The notes under the pieces are model-generated. The model had not been told where the DNA came from. It ran no database searches and saw only the letters and a list, made by a program, of their open reading frames with translations. This document shows, in pieces, positions 8,293-16,792 of a DNA stretch of 64,000 nucleotides (its first letter is position 1; each line of letters opens with the position of its first letter). Location of the stretch: NCBI RefSeq assembly GCF_003194625.1, contig NZ_QHKX01000001.1, positions 1,054,001-1,118,000 of the forward strand. Reading direction: 5' to 3'. The translations under genes and the position numbers were made by a program. The DNA comes from Nocardioides solisilvae (GTDB taxonomy: Bacteria; Actinomycetota; Actinomycetes; Propionibacteriales; Nocardioidaceae).

Positions 8293-9134
8293 CGGTGCTG
8301 GAGAAGATGCTGGTCCCGGCGGGGATGCAGCGGATCGTGGAGCAGGGGTACGACGCGCTGTCCGGTCCGGTGTACCGGGCCGACGACCTCTTCCGGGCCA
8401 CCCCGGCCGAGCGGGTGGCCGCCCACGGGCTGGAGGGCGAGCTCTTCCCCTTCGGGCCGGACCCCGAGCACGTGGACGTGGTCAGGTTCGGCACGAACCC
8501 GTTGATGGACCTGCGGATCCCCGGCCCGCCGACCGCCCCGGGCGAGCGGCCCTGGCCGGTCCACGACAAGGGCTTCCTGCGCAACGCGGTCGCCGTCTGG
8601 GAGCTCACGATGACCCGCGTCCCCACGGGGGCGCGGTTCGTCCGGGTGCACCGGGACGGGACCGAGAGCGAGTACTCGCGCTACGGCGGCGCGGCGTGGG
8701 GGTGGCAGAACGCGAAGGGCTACTTCCCGCCGCTGCACCTGATCGGCCCCCGGGCGACGTGGCACGGCCTCGACCTCCCGGCGTCGTACACCGAGGACCA
8801 GCAGGGCGTGGAGCTGGTCTGGGTCGGCGACCGCGACGTGCCCGACGGGTTCACCCCGTCGCGCCCGCGGGTGCACTCCCGGGTGGTGCCGGTGGCGGAG
8901 TGCGAGTCGGTCTTCGAGGTCGTCGTGACGGCCCGGTGGCGCGACGAGCCGGTCCGGGTGCTCCAGCAGGCCGGCGGGGAGGCGCTGGTGGTGCTGCTCG
9001 ACCCGACCGTCGAGTCGGTCAACCGGCTCGGCGCGACCGCCCTCGAGCCGACGCTCTTCCAGGCGACCGCGCCGGCGGACGAGCTGGAGGAGACCCACGG
9101 CGTGGTCCACGAGCCCCGGCCGCGGGAAGCCTGA
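8289..9134 (+). CDS. hypothetical protein with C-terminal immunity-like domain
   Basis: 281 residues from a GTG that overlaps the preceding stop. Residues about 1-195 are Trp/Arg/Gly-rich (PVYRADDLFRATPAE, FVRVHRDGTESEYSRYGG) with no family I recognise. From about 195 to the end the sequence resembles the preceding 127-residue protein: VVPVAECESVFEVVVTARWRDEPVRV against VVPASRVGTVERVHVTAQWRGGEVVV. It may be a second immunity factor carrying an extra domain, or a cytoplasmic modulator of the effector. It ends the island; the hut genes follow after about 50 bp. Confidence 0.5.
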   Translation: MTVLEKMLVPAGMQRIVEQGYDALSGPVYRADDLFRATPAERVAAHGLEGELFPFGPDPEHVDVVRFGTNPLMDLRIPGPPTAPGERPWPVHDKGFLRNAVAVWELTMTRVPTGARFVRVHRDGTESEYSRYGGAAWGWQNAKGYFPPLHLIGPRATWHGLDLPASYTEDQQGVELVWVGDRDVPDGFTPSRPRVHSRVVPVAECESVFEVVVTARWRDEPVRVLQQAGGEALVVLLDPTVESVNRLGATALEPTLFQATAPADELEETHGVVHEPRPREA

Positions 9135-9186
9135 GCGCAGGCGTCCGGGGTGGCGCCCGACGGGGTGTCGGGGCTTGGATGGGTCG

Positions 9187-10773
9187 ATGCAGCCCGTCCA
9201 CGTCGGGGTCGGCCCCGTCACCCCCGCCCAGGTCGTCGCGGTGGCCCGCGGCGGCGCCCCCGTCGAGCTGACCGGGGAGGCGCTCGACGCGATCGACCGG
9301 GCCCGTGCGGTCGTGGAGCGGCTGGCGGCCGCGCCCACCCCGGCGTACGGCGTCTCCACGGGCTTCGGCGCGCTGGCCACCCGGCACATCCCGGCCGAGC
9401 GCCGCCGCGACCTGCAGCGGTCGCTGGTCCGCTCGCACGCCGCCGGCTCCGGTCCCGAGGTGGAGCGCGAGGTGGTCCGGGCGATGATGCTGCTGCGCCT
9501 GTCCACCCTGGCGACCGGCCGCACCGGCGTGCGCCGGGAGACCGCGCGGCTGCTCGCCGACCTGCTCACCCACGGCATCACCCCGGTGGTGCGCGAGCAC
9601 GGCTCGCTCGGCTGCTCCGGCGACCTCGCGCCGCTCTCGCACTGCGCGCTGGCACTGATGGGGGAGGGGCAGGTGCGCGACGCCTCGGGTGCGTCGCTCC
9701 CCGCGGCGCAGGCGCTGGCCGCCGCGGGCCTGGCGCCCGTCGAGCTCGCCGAGAAGGAGGGGCTCGCGCTGATCAACGGCACCGACGGGATGCTCGGGAT
9801 GCTGCTGCTGTCGCTGCACGACCTGCGGGTGCTGCTGCGCACCGCCGACGTGGCCGCGGCGATGAGCGTCGAGGCCCAGCTGGGCACCGACCGGGTCTTC
9901 GCCGAGGACCTGCAGGCGCTGCGGCCGCACCCCGGGCAGGCCGCGTCGGCCGCCAACCTGCGCGCGCTGCTCGCCGACTCCGGCGTGGTCGCCTCGCACC
10001 GGACCCCGGGCCAGGGGGTCCAGTGCGACCGGGTCCAGGACGCCTACTCGCTGCGCTGCTCCCCGCAGGTCCACGGCGCCGCCCGCGACACCCTCGACCA
10101 CGCCGCGACCGTGGCCTCGCGCGAGCTCGCCAGCGCGATCGACAACCCGGTGGTGCTGCCGCCGGACGGCGACGGCCCGGGTCGCGTCGAGTCCAACGGC
10201 AACTTCCACGGTGCCCCGGTCGGCTACGTGCTCGACTTCCTCGCGATCGCCGCGGCCGACGTCGCCTCGATCGCGGAGCGGCGCACCGACCGCTTCCTCG
10301 ACCGGGCCCGCAGCCACGGCCTGCCGCCGTTCCTCGCCGACGACCCGGGGGTCGACTCGGGGCTGATGATCGCGCAGTACACCCAGGCCGGGATCGTCTC
10401 GGAGCTCAAGCGGCTCGCGGTGCCGGCGAGCGTCGACTCGATCCCCTCCAGCGCGATGCAGGAGGACCACGTCTCGATGGGCTGGTCGGCCGCCCGCAAG
10501 CTGCGCCGCGCGGTCGACGGGCTCGGCCGGGTGCTGGCGGTGGAGGTGATGGCCGGCGCCCGGGCGCTGGAGCTGCGGGCCTCGACCGGCTCGACCGCCG
10601 GGGTCGCGCCGGCCGCGGCGACGGGAGCCGTCGTACGGCGGCTCCGCGCGGCGGGCGTCGGCGGTCCCGGCCCCGACCGCCACCTCTCGCCCGAGATCGA
10701 GGCCTGCGTCGACCTCGTCCAGTCCGGCGCGGTGCTCGCCGCCGCCGAGGAGCAGATCGGAGAGCTCGCATGA
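9187..10773 (+). CDS. hutH: histidine ammonia-lyase
   Basis: 528 residues. Converts L-histidine to trans-urocanate plus ammonia, the first step of histidine use; cytoplasmic. The MIO-cofactor motif is present as [14 protein letters not shown] with Cys143-Ser144-Gly145, where most family members have Ala-Ser-Gly; the Ser and Gly that matter most are kept. Other family signatures: [31 protein letters not shown] at 9187 was chosen; a TTG at 9175 would add four residues. The stop overlaps the hutU start (ATGA), so the two are a translationally coupled pair. Confidence 0.93.
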   Translation: MQPVHVGVGPVTPAQVVAVARGGAPVELTGEALDAIDRARAVVERLAAAPTPAYGVSTGFGALATRHIPAERRRDLQRSLVRSHAAGSGPEVEREVVRAMMLLRLSTLATGRTGVRRETARLLADLLTHGITPVVREHGSLGCSGDLAPLSHCALALMGEGQVRDASGASLPAAQALAAAGLAPVELAEKEGLALINGTDGMLGMLLLSLHDLRVLLRTADVAAAMSVEAQLGTDRVFAEDLQALRPHPGQAASAANLRALLADSGVVASHRTPGQGVQCDRVQDAYSLRCSPQVHGAARDTLDHAATVASRELASAIDNPVVLPPDGDGPGRVESNGNFHGAPVGYVLDFLAIAAADVASIAERRTDRFLDRARSHGLPPFLADDPGVDSGLMIAQYTQAGIVSELKRLAVPASVDSIPSSAMQEDHVSMGWSAARKLRRAVDGLGRVLAVEVMAGARALELRASTGSTAGVAPAAATGAVVRRLRAAGVGGPGPDRHLSPEIEACVDLVQSGAVLAAAEEQIGELA

Positions 10774-12446
10774 GCAGCAGCACCCGCCCCGACAACCCGC
10801 GCCTGCCGATCCACGCGCCGACCGGCCCGGAGCTGACCTGCCGCTCCTGGCAGACCGAGGCGGCGCTGCGGATGCTGATGAACAACCTCGACCCCGCCAA
10901 CGCCGAGCGGCCCGAGGACCTCGTCGTCTACGGCGGCACCGGCCGGGCCGCGCGCAGCTGGGAGGCGTACGACGCCCTCGTGCGCACCCTGCGCACGCTG
11001 GAGGACGACGAGACGATGCTCGTGCAGTCGGGCAAGCCGGTCGCGGTGCTGCGCACCCACCCGTGGGCCCCGCGGGTGCTGATCGCCAACTCCAACCTGG
11101 TCGGCGACTGGGCGAGCTGGGAGGAGTTCCGCCGGCTCGAGGAGCTCGGCCTCACGATGTACGGCCAGATGACCGCGGGGTCGTGGATCTACATCGGCAC
11201 CCAGGGGATCCTCCAGGGCACCTACGAGACGTTCGCCGCGGTGGCCGCGGCGCTCGGTCGCCCCAGCCTCTCCGGGACCATCACCCTGACCGCCGGCCTG
11301 GGCGGGATGGGCGGGGCGCAGCCGCTGGCGGTCACGATGAACGACGGGGTCGCGATCTGCGTCGAGTGTGACCCGTCCCGGATCGAGCGGCGTCTGGAGA
11401 CCCGCTACCTCGACACCCGGGCCCGCGACCTCGACCACGCCCTCGAGCTGGCCGTCGAGGCCCGGGACGCGGGGCGCGCGCTCTCGGTCGGGCTGCTCGG
11501 CAACGCCGCCGAGGTGGTGCCCGAGCTGCTCCGGCGCCGGGCCCCGATCGACGTCGTCACCGACCAGACGTCTGCGCACGCCCCCTTGGCCTACCTGCCG
11601 GCCGGGGTGCCGTTCGAGGAGTGGCACGCGCGGCGGGAGGCCGACCCGGCCGGCTTCACGGAGGCGGCCCGCGCCTCGATGGCCGCCCACGTGGCCGCGA
11701 TGGTGGGCTTCGCCGACGCGGGGGCGGAGGTCTTCGACTACGGCAACTCGATCCGAGACGAGGCGCGCAAGGGCGGCTTCGACCGGGCCTTCGACTTCCC
11801 CGGCTTCGTGCCGGCCTACATCCGGCCGCTCTTCTGCGAGGGCAAGGGGCCCTTCCGGTGGGCGGCCCTCTCCGGCGACCCCGCCGACATCGCCGCCACC
11901 GACCGGGCGGTGCTCGACCTCTTTCCCGGTGACGAGAAGCTGCGGCGCTGGATCACGCTCGCCCAGGAGCGCGTGGAGTTCCAGGGGCTGCCGGCGCGGA
12001 TCTGCTGGCTCGGCCACGGGGAGCGGCACCTGGCGGGCCTGCGGTTCAACGAGATGGTCGCCAGCGGCGAGCTCAGCGCGCCGGTGGTGATCGGCCGGGA
12101 CCACCTCGACTGCGGCAGCGTCGCCTCGCCCTACCGGGAGACCGAGGGGATGCTCGACGGGTCGGACGCGATCGCCGACTGGCCGGTGCTCAACGCGTTG
12201 GTGGCCACCGCGTCGGGGGCCTCGTGGGTCTCGTTCCACCACGGCGGCGGGGTCGGGATCGGCCGCTCGCTGCACGCGGGCCAGGTCTGCGTCGCGGACG
12301 GGACGCCGCTGGCGGCCGAGAAGCTCGCCCGGGTGCTCGCCAACGACCCGGCGATGGGCGTCGTCCGGCACGTCGACGCCGGCTACGAGCGGGCGGTCGA
12401 GGTGGCGCGACGCGACGGCGTGCGGATCCCGATGCGGGAGTCCTGA
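10770..12446 (+). CDS. hutU: urocanate hydratase
   Basis: 558 residues, the usual length for urocanase. Adds water to urocanate to give 4-imidazolone-5-propionate, with tightly bound NAD+. Clear family stretches: [31 protein letters not shown] (Gly-rich dinucleotide site), [28 protein letters not shown] and [11 protein letters not shown]. It begins in the hutH stop codon and is followed by a strong terminator hairpin. The next pathway enzyme (hutI) is about 15 kb away. Confidence 0.95.
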   Translation: MSSSTRPDNPRLPIHAPTGPELTCRSWQTEAALRMLMNNLDPANAERPEDLVVYGGTGRAARSWEAYDALVRTLRTLEDDETMLVQSGKPVAVLRTHPWAPRVLIANSNLVGDWASWEEFRRLEELGLTMYGQMTAGSWIYIGTQGILQGTYETFAAVAAALGRPSLSGTITLTAGLGGMGGAQPLAVTMNDGVAICVECDPSRIERRLETRYLDTRARDLDHALELAVEARDAGRALSVGLLGNAAEVVPELLRRRAPIDVVTDQTSAHAPLAYLPAGVPFEEWHARREADPAGFTEAARASMAAHVAAMVGFADAGAEVFDYGNSIRDEARKGGFDRAFDFPGFVPAYIRPLFCEGKGPFRWAALSGDPADIAATDRAVLDLFPGDEKLRRWITLAQERVEFQGLPARICWLGHGERHLAGLRFNEMVASGELSAPVVIGRDHLDCGSVASPYRETEGMLDGSDAIADWPVLNALVATASGASWVSFHHGGGVGIGRSLHAGQVCVADGTPLAAEKLARVLANDPAMGVVRHVDAGYERAVEVARRDGVRIPMRES

Positions 12447-12492
12447 GCCGGTCCGGGGGCCGGGGGGCCCGGGAGACGGCCCGAGACGACCT

Positions 12493-12521
12493 GGGGCCCC
12501 CGCGGCGTGCGCGGGGGCCCC
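12493..12521 (+). terminator. GC hairpin after hutHU
   Basis: Perfect 11-bp stem GGGGCCCCCGC / GCGGGGGCCCC with a 7-nt loop, about 45 bp after the hutU stop. There is no U-tract, as is common in actinomycetes. It sits between convergent genes and could stop transcription from both sides. Confidence 0.65.
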
Positions 12522-12564
12522 GAGGCCATCACTCCGTGCGAGGCACGGACAAGGGTGAGTCCTG

Positions 12565-12708
12565 CTACCAGACCCGTCGGGCGTTGCCGCCGATCGGGAC
12601 GAAGTTCAGGATCAGGCCGACGACCAGAAGGATGGCGCCGATCGTGGTCAGGATGCTGATGTTGGCCACCAGTCCGACGATGAGCAGAATCAGGCCGAGA
12701 ACGACCAT
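12565..12708 (-). CDS. DUF6131-like hydrophobic microprotein
   Basis: 47 residues: two hydrophobic helices (about 2-19 and 21-37) and a short basic tail GGNARRVW. The layout matches small actinobacterial membrane proteins grouped as DUF6131; function unknown. The start was set at the ATG preceded by AAGGAGGA at good spacing rather than the longer frame. A SigB-like promoter lies just upstream, suggesting a general-stress membrane microprotein (inference). Confidence 0.8.
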   Translation of the reverse strand: MVVLGLILLIVGLVANISILTTIGAILLVVGLILNFVPIGGNARRVW

Positions 12709-12763
12709 GTCTGTTCCTCCTTGGTTAGGTGCGTCCGGGTTACGGCCGCAGGGTGAATCCGCT

Positions 12764-12788
12764 GTACCCGGGCCCGGAGGACGCAAAC
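12764..12788 (-). promoter_or_regulatory. SigB-like stress promoter (GTTT-N15-GGGTAC)
   Basis: On the minus strand GTTT (12788-12785) is followed by a 15-nt spacer and GGGTAC (12769-12764). This fits the actinobacterial SigB/SigF-type consensus GTTT-N14-16-GGGTAT/C. The predicted start is about 50 nt before the microprotein ATG. Seen by eye only. Confidence 0.5.
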
Positions 12789-13262
12789 GTGGGACTTTCA
12801 AGAATTTCTCAGGAATCCCTCCCGGGACGCCGTGGCGCCGCCGCCGATCGTCCGCCGGTCGTCCGCCGCGGGAACCTGGGAAATCGCTACCTACCTTTGG
12901 GTAAGTTGGGCCTCAACCCTTTGACTCGGGCTGTGTCGGGTGTCACCTTCGAATCAAGGAGCCCGACAGGTGCAGACGTCTGGAGGGTCGTCGGCACCGC
13001 TGCCACCTCGCGGTCAGGCTCCTCGACCCTTTGGGAGGGGGGTCGCGAGGGAGACACCTACCGGGCGAACCTGTCTCGGGTTCTACTCAGGTCGTCTCGA
13101 CGTGGCGCGGGCCGGGTCCCCCGCACGGCCCGCGCCACAACCTCGCTCTGCCCCACGCCTACCGGAAATCAGGTATATCGAGCGGAGCCCCCGCGTGAGG
13201 GGCGTCACCCAGGTTGACGCTCGTCGAGCGACGCTGGGAACCTCCGGCCGGGAGGGAACAAG
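12789..13262 (+). other. long structured leader, no gene
   Basis: About 470 bp between the divergent microprotein and the gene at 13263, with no convincing coding frame. Visible structure: TACC-TTTG-GGTA near 12892; a perfect 12-bp stem (13102-13113 with 13127-13138, GTGGCGCGGGCC); GCCCC/GGGGC (13187-13191, 13199-13203); and CCCAG/CTGGG (13208-13212, 13234-13238) enclosing GCTCG/CGAGC, with an alternative AGGTT/AACCT pairing. It could be a regulatory RNA leader, but I recognise no riboswitch class. Confidence 0.45.
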
Positions 13263-14120
13263 ATGATCGTGAACAGCACTGCCGGCGTCGCCCGGCGCAC
13301 GCTCGTGCTCGCACTGATCGGGTTGCTCGGGCTGGTCGGGCTGCTCCTGGTCGCCCCGTCGGCCACCGGTACGACCCAGCCGGCCCCCGCCGCGCCCGAC
13401 GCGCCGGGCGCGGAGCCGCGGGTCGTCGTCGAGTCGGCGCGCCTGGTCGAGGCGACCTCGCTCGGCACGTGGTTCGGCGGCGCCGCCCGCCCGGTGCTCC
13501 AGGTGGTGCTCTACAACAACGGCCAGGCTGCCCTGCGGCCCGTCCTCGAGATCGAGTGGAAGGACGGCAACGGTCTCCCGAACGGCGTCGAGGAGCCTGA
13601 GCTGGAGGAGCTTCCGCCGGGCACGCGGGCCACGGTCGAGGTGCCGGTGCAGTTCAACAACTTCGCCCAGGGTCAGCACACGGTCTACGGCGTCGTCCGG
13701 GCCGGCGGCCGGGAGGACACCCTGGAGGCGTCCACCACGCTCGTCCCCTGGGGCCTCTACGGCCTGCTCGTCGTGGCCCTGCTCGCCGGCTCGGCGCTGC
13801 GCACGCGCTGGGCGATGACCCAGATGGACCGGGAGGACGACCTCGACGTCGAGGACGAGTCCGGGCCGGTCGCCGCCCCCGGTCACGAGCCGGTGCGGGT
13901 GGGCCCAGCGCCGCTTGCCTCGTCCGGGCTCCCGCCCGCCGAGGTCGAGGCCCGTGCCCTGGCGACGATGGAGCGGTTCGCCGTCACCCGCGAGCAGCAG
14001 GCCGTGCCCGCGCGGGGCGAAGCCCCCGCAGTGAGCGTGCCGCAGCAGCGGGCCCCGAGCGGCGGGCGCCGGGCGTCGCGCTCGCACAAGGCGAGCACGC
14101 CCTGGCTGACCCGCCGCTGA
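13263..14120 (+). CDS. secreted/membrane-anchored hypothetical protein
   Basis: 285 residues. Residues about 12-35 are a hydrophobic signal or anchor. A beta-rich extracellular domain (about 50-160: VLQVVLYNNGQAALRPVLEIEW, GTRATVEVPVQF) resembles CARDB/COG1470-type folds. A second transmembrane helix (about 162-180, LYGLLVVALLAGSAL) is followed by a long hydrophilic cytoplasmic tail ending in a basic RRASRSHKAS stretch. So an extracellular Ig-like domain sits between two membrane helices. GGGAGGGAACAAG precedes the ATG. Role unknown. Confidence 0.7.
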   Translation: MIVNSTAGVARRTLVLALIGLLGLVGLLLVAPSATGTTQPAPAAPDAPGAEPRVVVESARLVEATSLGTWFGGAARPVLQVVLYNNGQAALRPVLEIEWKDGNGLPNGVEEPELEELPPGTRATVEVPVQFNNFAQGQHTVYGVVRAGGREDTLEASTTLVPWGLYGLLVVALLAGSALRTRWAMTQMDREDDLDVEDESGPVAAPGHEPVRVGPAPLASSGLPPAEVEARALATMERFAVTREQQAVPARGEAPAVSVPQQRAPSGGRRASRSHKASTPWLTRR

Positions 14121-14153
14121 GGCTGAGGGGTCGCTGGGGGATCGCTGGGGCGG

Positions 14154-15032
14154 TCAGCCCTGGAGGGCCTGGATCGCCTCGTGGATGCTCAGCGTGCGCC
14201 GGGCGGACTCGACGTGGAGGTTCTCCACCATCCGGCCGTTGTAGGTGACCACGCCGGACCCCTGGCCGTCCTCCCAGGCCTGGATCAGGCCGCTGGCGTC
14301 CTCGACCGCCTGGGCGGAGGGGGCGAACGCCTCGTTGGCGCCCTCGACCTGGCCGGGGTGGATCAGCGTCTTGCCGTCGAAGCCCATCTGGCGGCCCTGC
14401 TCGCACTCGGCGAGGAAGCCGTCGGCGTCCTTGACGTTGTTGTAGACGCCGTCGATCACCGCGATGCCGGCCGCGCGGCCGGCCAGGAGGGCCGTGTGCA
14501 GGCTCGGCACGATCGGCGCGCGGCCCGGCACGTGCTCGGCGTACAGCTCCTTGACGAGGTCGTTGGTGCCCAGCACGAACGCGGTCAGCCGGTCGGAGGC
14601 GCGGGCGATCGCGAGGCAGTCCAGGATCGCGACCGGGGTCTCGATCATCGCCCAGAGCTTGGTGTGGGCCGGGGCGCCCGCCGCCTCCATGGCGGCGACG
14701 AGCTGCTCGACCTCGGCGGCGCTGTTGACCTTGGGGACCACGATCGCCGCGGGTCCCGCCTTGCTGGCGGCGGCCAGGTCGGCGTCGTGCCACTCGGTGC
14801 CGATCCCGTTGACCCGGATCGTCACCGTGCGGCGGCCGTACTCGCCGGAGGCGACGGCGGCGCAGGCGGCCTCGCGGGCCGCCGGCTTGGCGTCGGGCGC
14901 GACGGCGTCCTCGAGGTCGAGGATCAGCCCGTCGCAGGGGATCGACTTGGCCTTCTCCAGGGCCCGCTCGTTGGAGCTGGGCATGTAGAGGACCGAGCGG
15001 AGCGGGGTGAACTGCGGGGTGGAGTCGCTCAT
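14154..15032 (-). CDS. HpcH/HpaI aldolase/citrate lyase family (CitE-like) protein
   Basis: 292 residues, the normal size for the CitE-like/malyl-CoA lyase family. Family motifs: SVLYMPSSNERALEKA (acyl-CoA binding end), ILDLEDAV with the metal-binding acid, TIRVNG, IVVPKV, WAMIETP and FDGKTLIHPGQV. Such enzymes cleave or form beta-hydroxyacyl-CoA esters such as malyl-CoA with Mg2+. It lies 2 bp downstream of a larger paralogue on the same strand, so they are probably one operon. The exact substrate cannot be read from the sequence. Confidence 0.85.
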   Translation of the reverse strand: MSDSTPQFTPLRSVLYMPSSNERALEKAKSIPCDGLILDLEDAVAPDAKPAAREAACAAVASGEYGRRTVTIRVNGIGTEWHDADLAAASKAGPAAIVVPKVNSAAEVEQLVAAMEAAGAPAHTKLWAMIETPVAILDCLAIARASDRLTAFVLGTNDLVKELYAEHVPGRAPIVPSLHTALLAGRAAGIAVIDGVYNNVKDADGFLAECEQGRQMGFDGKTLIHPGQVEGANEAFAPSAQAVEDASGLIQAWEDGQGSGVVTYNGRMVENLHVESARRTLSIHEAIQALQG

Positions 15033-15034
15033 GG

Positions 15035-16129
15035 TCAGGCTCCCGGGGTCTCGATGGCGTCGTACTGCTTCTTCAGCTCGGGGTCGATCGCCGCGAGCTC
15101 CTCGGCGAGGCGGACCATCACCTGGCACTGCTTGACCGAGGCGTCGTCCTCCATCTTCCCGTCGATCATCACGGCGCCGGTGCCGTCGCCCATCGCGGCA
15201 ATCACGCGGCGCGCGTGCGCGACGTCCTCGACGCTGGGGGAGAAGACCCGGTTGGCGATCTTGATCTGCACGGGGTGCAGCGACCAGGCGCCGACGCAGC
15301 CGAGCAGGAAGGCGTTGCGGAACTGGTCCTCGCAGGCGACCGTGTCCTTGATGTCGCCGAAGGGGCCGTAGTACGGGTAGATCCCGTGCATCGCGCACGC
15401 GTCGACCATCCGGGCGATCGTGTAGTGCCACAGGTCCTGCTGGTACTTCGTCCGGTCGGCGTCGTACTGCGTCTCTCCCGCGTCGTTCTTCGGGGCGTCC
15501 GCGCGGACCAGGTAGCCGGGGTGGCCGCCGCCGACCCGGGTGGTCTTCATCCGGCGGTCCGCCGCGAGGTCGGCCGGGCCGAGCGAGAGCCCCTGCATGC
15601 GCGGGGAGGCGGCGCAGATCTCCTCGATGTTGGCCACGCCGCGCGCGGTCTCGAGGATCGCGTGGACGAGGATCGGCTTCTGGATCCCGGCCTTCGCCTC
15701 GAGCTGGGCGAGGATCCGGTCGACGTAGTGGATGTCCTCGGCGCCCTGGACCTTCGGGACCATGATGACGTCGAGCTTGTCGCCGATCGCCGGGACCAGC
15801 GTGGTCAGGTCGTCGAGCACCCACGGGCTGTCGAGGGAGTTGATCCGGGTCCAGAACTGCGTCGGCCCGAAGTCGACGCTCCGGCCGATCTTCACGAGGC
15901 CCTCGCGGGAGACCTCCTTGTTCTCGGCCTTGACGGCGTCCTCGAGGTTGCCGAGCAGCACGTCGACCGTGCCGACCATGTCGGGGACCTTGGCCGCCAT
16001 CTTGGGGTTGCCGGGGTCGAAGAAGTGGATGGCGCGGCTGGGCCGGGCCGGGATCTCGCGCACGGGCGCGGGGGCGCCGACGGCGAGGGGGGCGAAGAAG
16101 TCCTTGGCAGTGCGCATGGGCCGGAACAT
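15035..16129 (-). CDS. malyl-CoA / beta-methylmalyl-CoA lyase-like CoA-ester lyase
   Basis: 364 residues from the first ATG (16129); a second ATG at 16117 (MRTAKDFFAPLAVG) gives 360 and looks equally good. Same superfamily as its neighbour: LLGNLEDAV, WTRINSLDSPW, DVIMVPKVQGAEDIHYVDR, HAILETARGV, GLSLGPADLAADRR, GAWSLHPVQI. The extended form is typical of actinobacterial enzymes splitting malyl- or methylmalyl-CoA into glyoxylate plus acetyl- or propionyl-CoA (family knowledge). First gene of the pair; a role in C2/C3 acyl-CoA metabolism is likely. Confidence 0.83.
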   Translation of the reverse strand: MFRPMRTAKDFFAPLAVGAPAPVREIPARPSRAIHFFDPGNPKMAAKVPDMVGTVDVLLGNLEDAVKAENKEVSREGLVKIGRSVDFGPTQFWTRINSLDSPWVLDDLTTLVPAIGDKLDVIMVPKVQGAEDIHYVDRILAQLEAKAGIQKPILVHAILETARGVANIEEICAASPRMQGLSLGPADLAADRRMKTTRVGGGHPGYLVRADAPKNDAGETQYDADRTKYQQDLWHYTIARMVDACAMHGIYPYYGPFGDIKDTVACEDQFRNAFLLGCVGAWSLHPVQIKIANRVFSPSVEDVAHARRVIAAMGDGTGAVMIDGKMEDDASVKQCQVMVRLAEELAAIDPELKKQYDAIETPGA

Positions 16130-16180
16130 AACAGCGCCCCGGGACGCGCCCCGGCGGGGTGTCGCGCGCTGGACCCGGGG

Positions 16181-16768
16181 TCAGCCGCCGTCGTCGCGGC
16201 GGCGGCCCCGGCGTCGCCACCGCCGCGGCCGCTCCTGGCGTCGCTCCGCCTCGACGCGCGCGAGCGCCGCTCGCTGGGCCTCGACCCGCGCCGTACGCCG
16301 CTCCCGCCAGCGGGCCACCTCGACGTCGACGTCGCGCTGCCGGGTGATCACCGGCGGGGCCGGCTGGTTGCCGACCGGCGGGGTGTAGATCGCCCGGCGG
16401 ACCGCGGCGTTGAACTCCGCCACCTCGCGGCGCACCTCCGACTCGACCGTGATCCGGTCCAGCCGGCCGTCGAGCTCCGCGTCGTCCTTGCGCAGCTGCA
16501 GCGCCGGCGGCAGCACGCCCGTGACCTGCTCCCGCTCGACCAGCTTCTTGATCCACCAGTCGGGGTCGTGGTCGCGGCCGAGCCCCTCGATCGGCTTGCC
16601 CGCGCCGGGGAGGTCGTCGAAGTCGCCACGCTCCATCGCCACCCGCAGCTGCTGCTCGACCCACATGCCCTGGTGCCGGATCCGCGCGGCCGCGGCGCTG
16701 TCGCCGGTGCGCGCGTCGCGCGCCGGCTCGCGGGTGCGCCGGTCGGGCTCGTGGGGTTCCTCGGCCAT
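16181..16768 (-). CDS. DUF1992 (DnaJ-C-like) protein
   Basis: 195 residues. The core (about 35-75) has the DUF1992 signature: EQQLRVAMERGDFDDLPGAGKPI followed by DPDWWIKKLVEREQV. The N-terminus is charged and disordered; the C-terminus is a strongly basic helix (RPRRWRRRGRRRDDGG), possibly nucleic-acid binding. Eukaryotic members belong to the DNAJC28 group, but there is no J domain here. Function unknown; cytoplasmic. Confidence 0.8.
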   Translation of the reverse strand: MAEEPHEPDRRTREPARDARTGDSAAAARIRHQGMWVEQQLRVAMERGDFDDLPGAGKPIEGLGRDHDPDWWIKKLVEREQVTGVLPPALQLRKDDAELDGRLDRITVESEVRREVAEFNAAVRRAIYTPPVGNQPAPPVITRQRDVDVEVARWRERRTARVEAQRAALARVEAERRQERPRRWRRRGRRRDDGG

Positions 16769-16792
16769 CCCCTTCGACGGTACCGGGACCGA

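Noticed and set aside
12940..12965. TTCGAATC string resembling a tRNA T-loop
   Set aside because: The flanking bases do not form the T-stem and no acceptor or anticodon arms are present.
12729..13266. Overlapping plus-strand open frames in the leader region
   Set aside because: Pro/Arg/Ser-rich with no ribosome site and no recognisable domain; RNA structure is the better reading.
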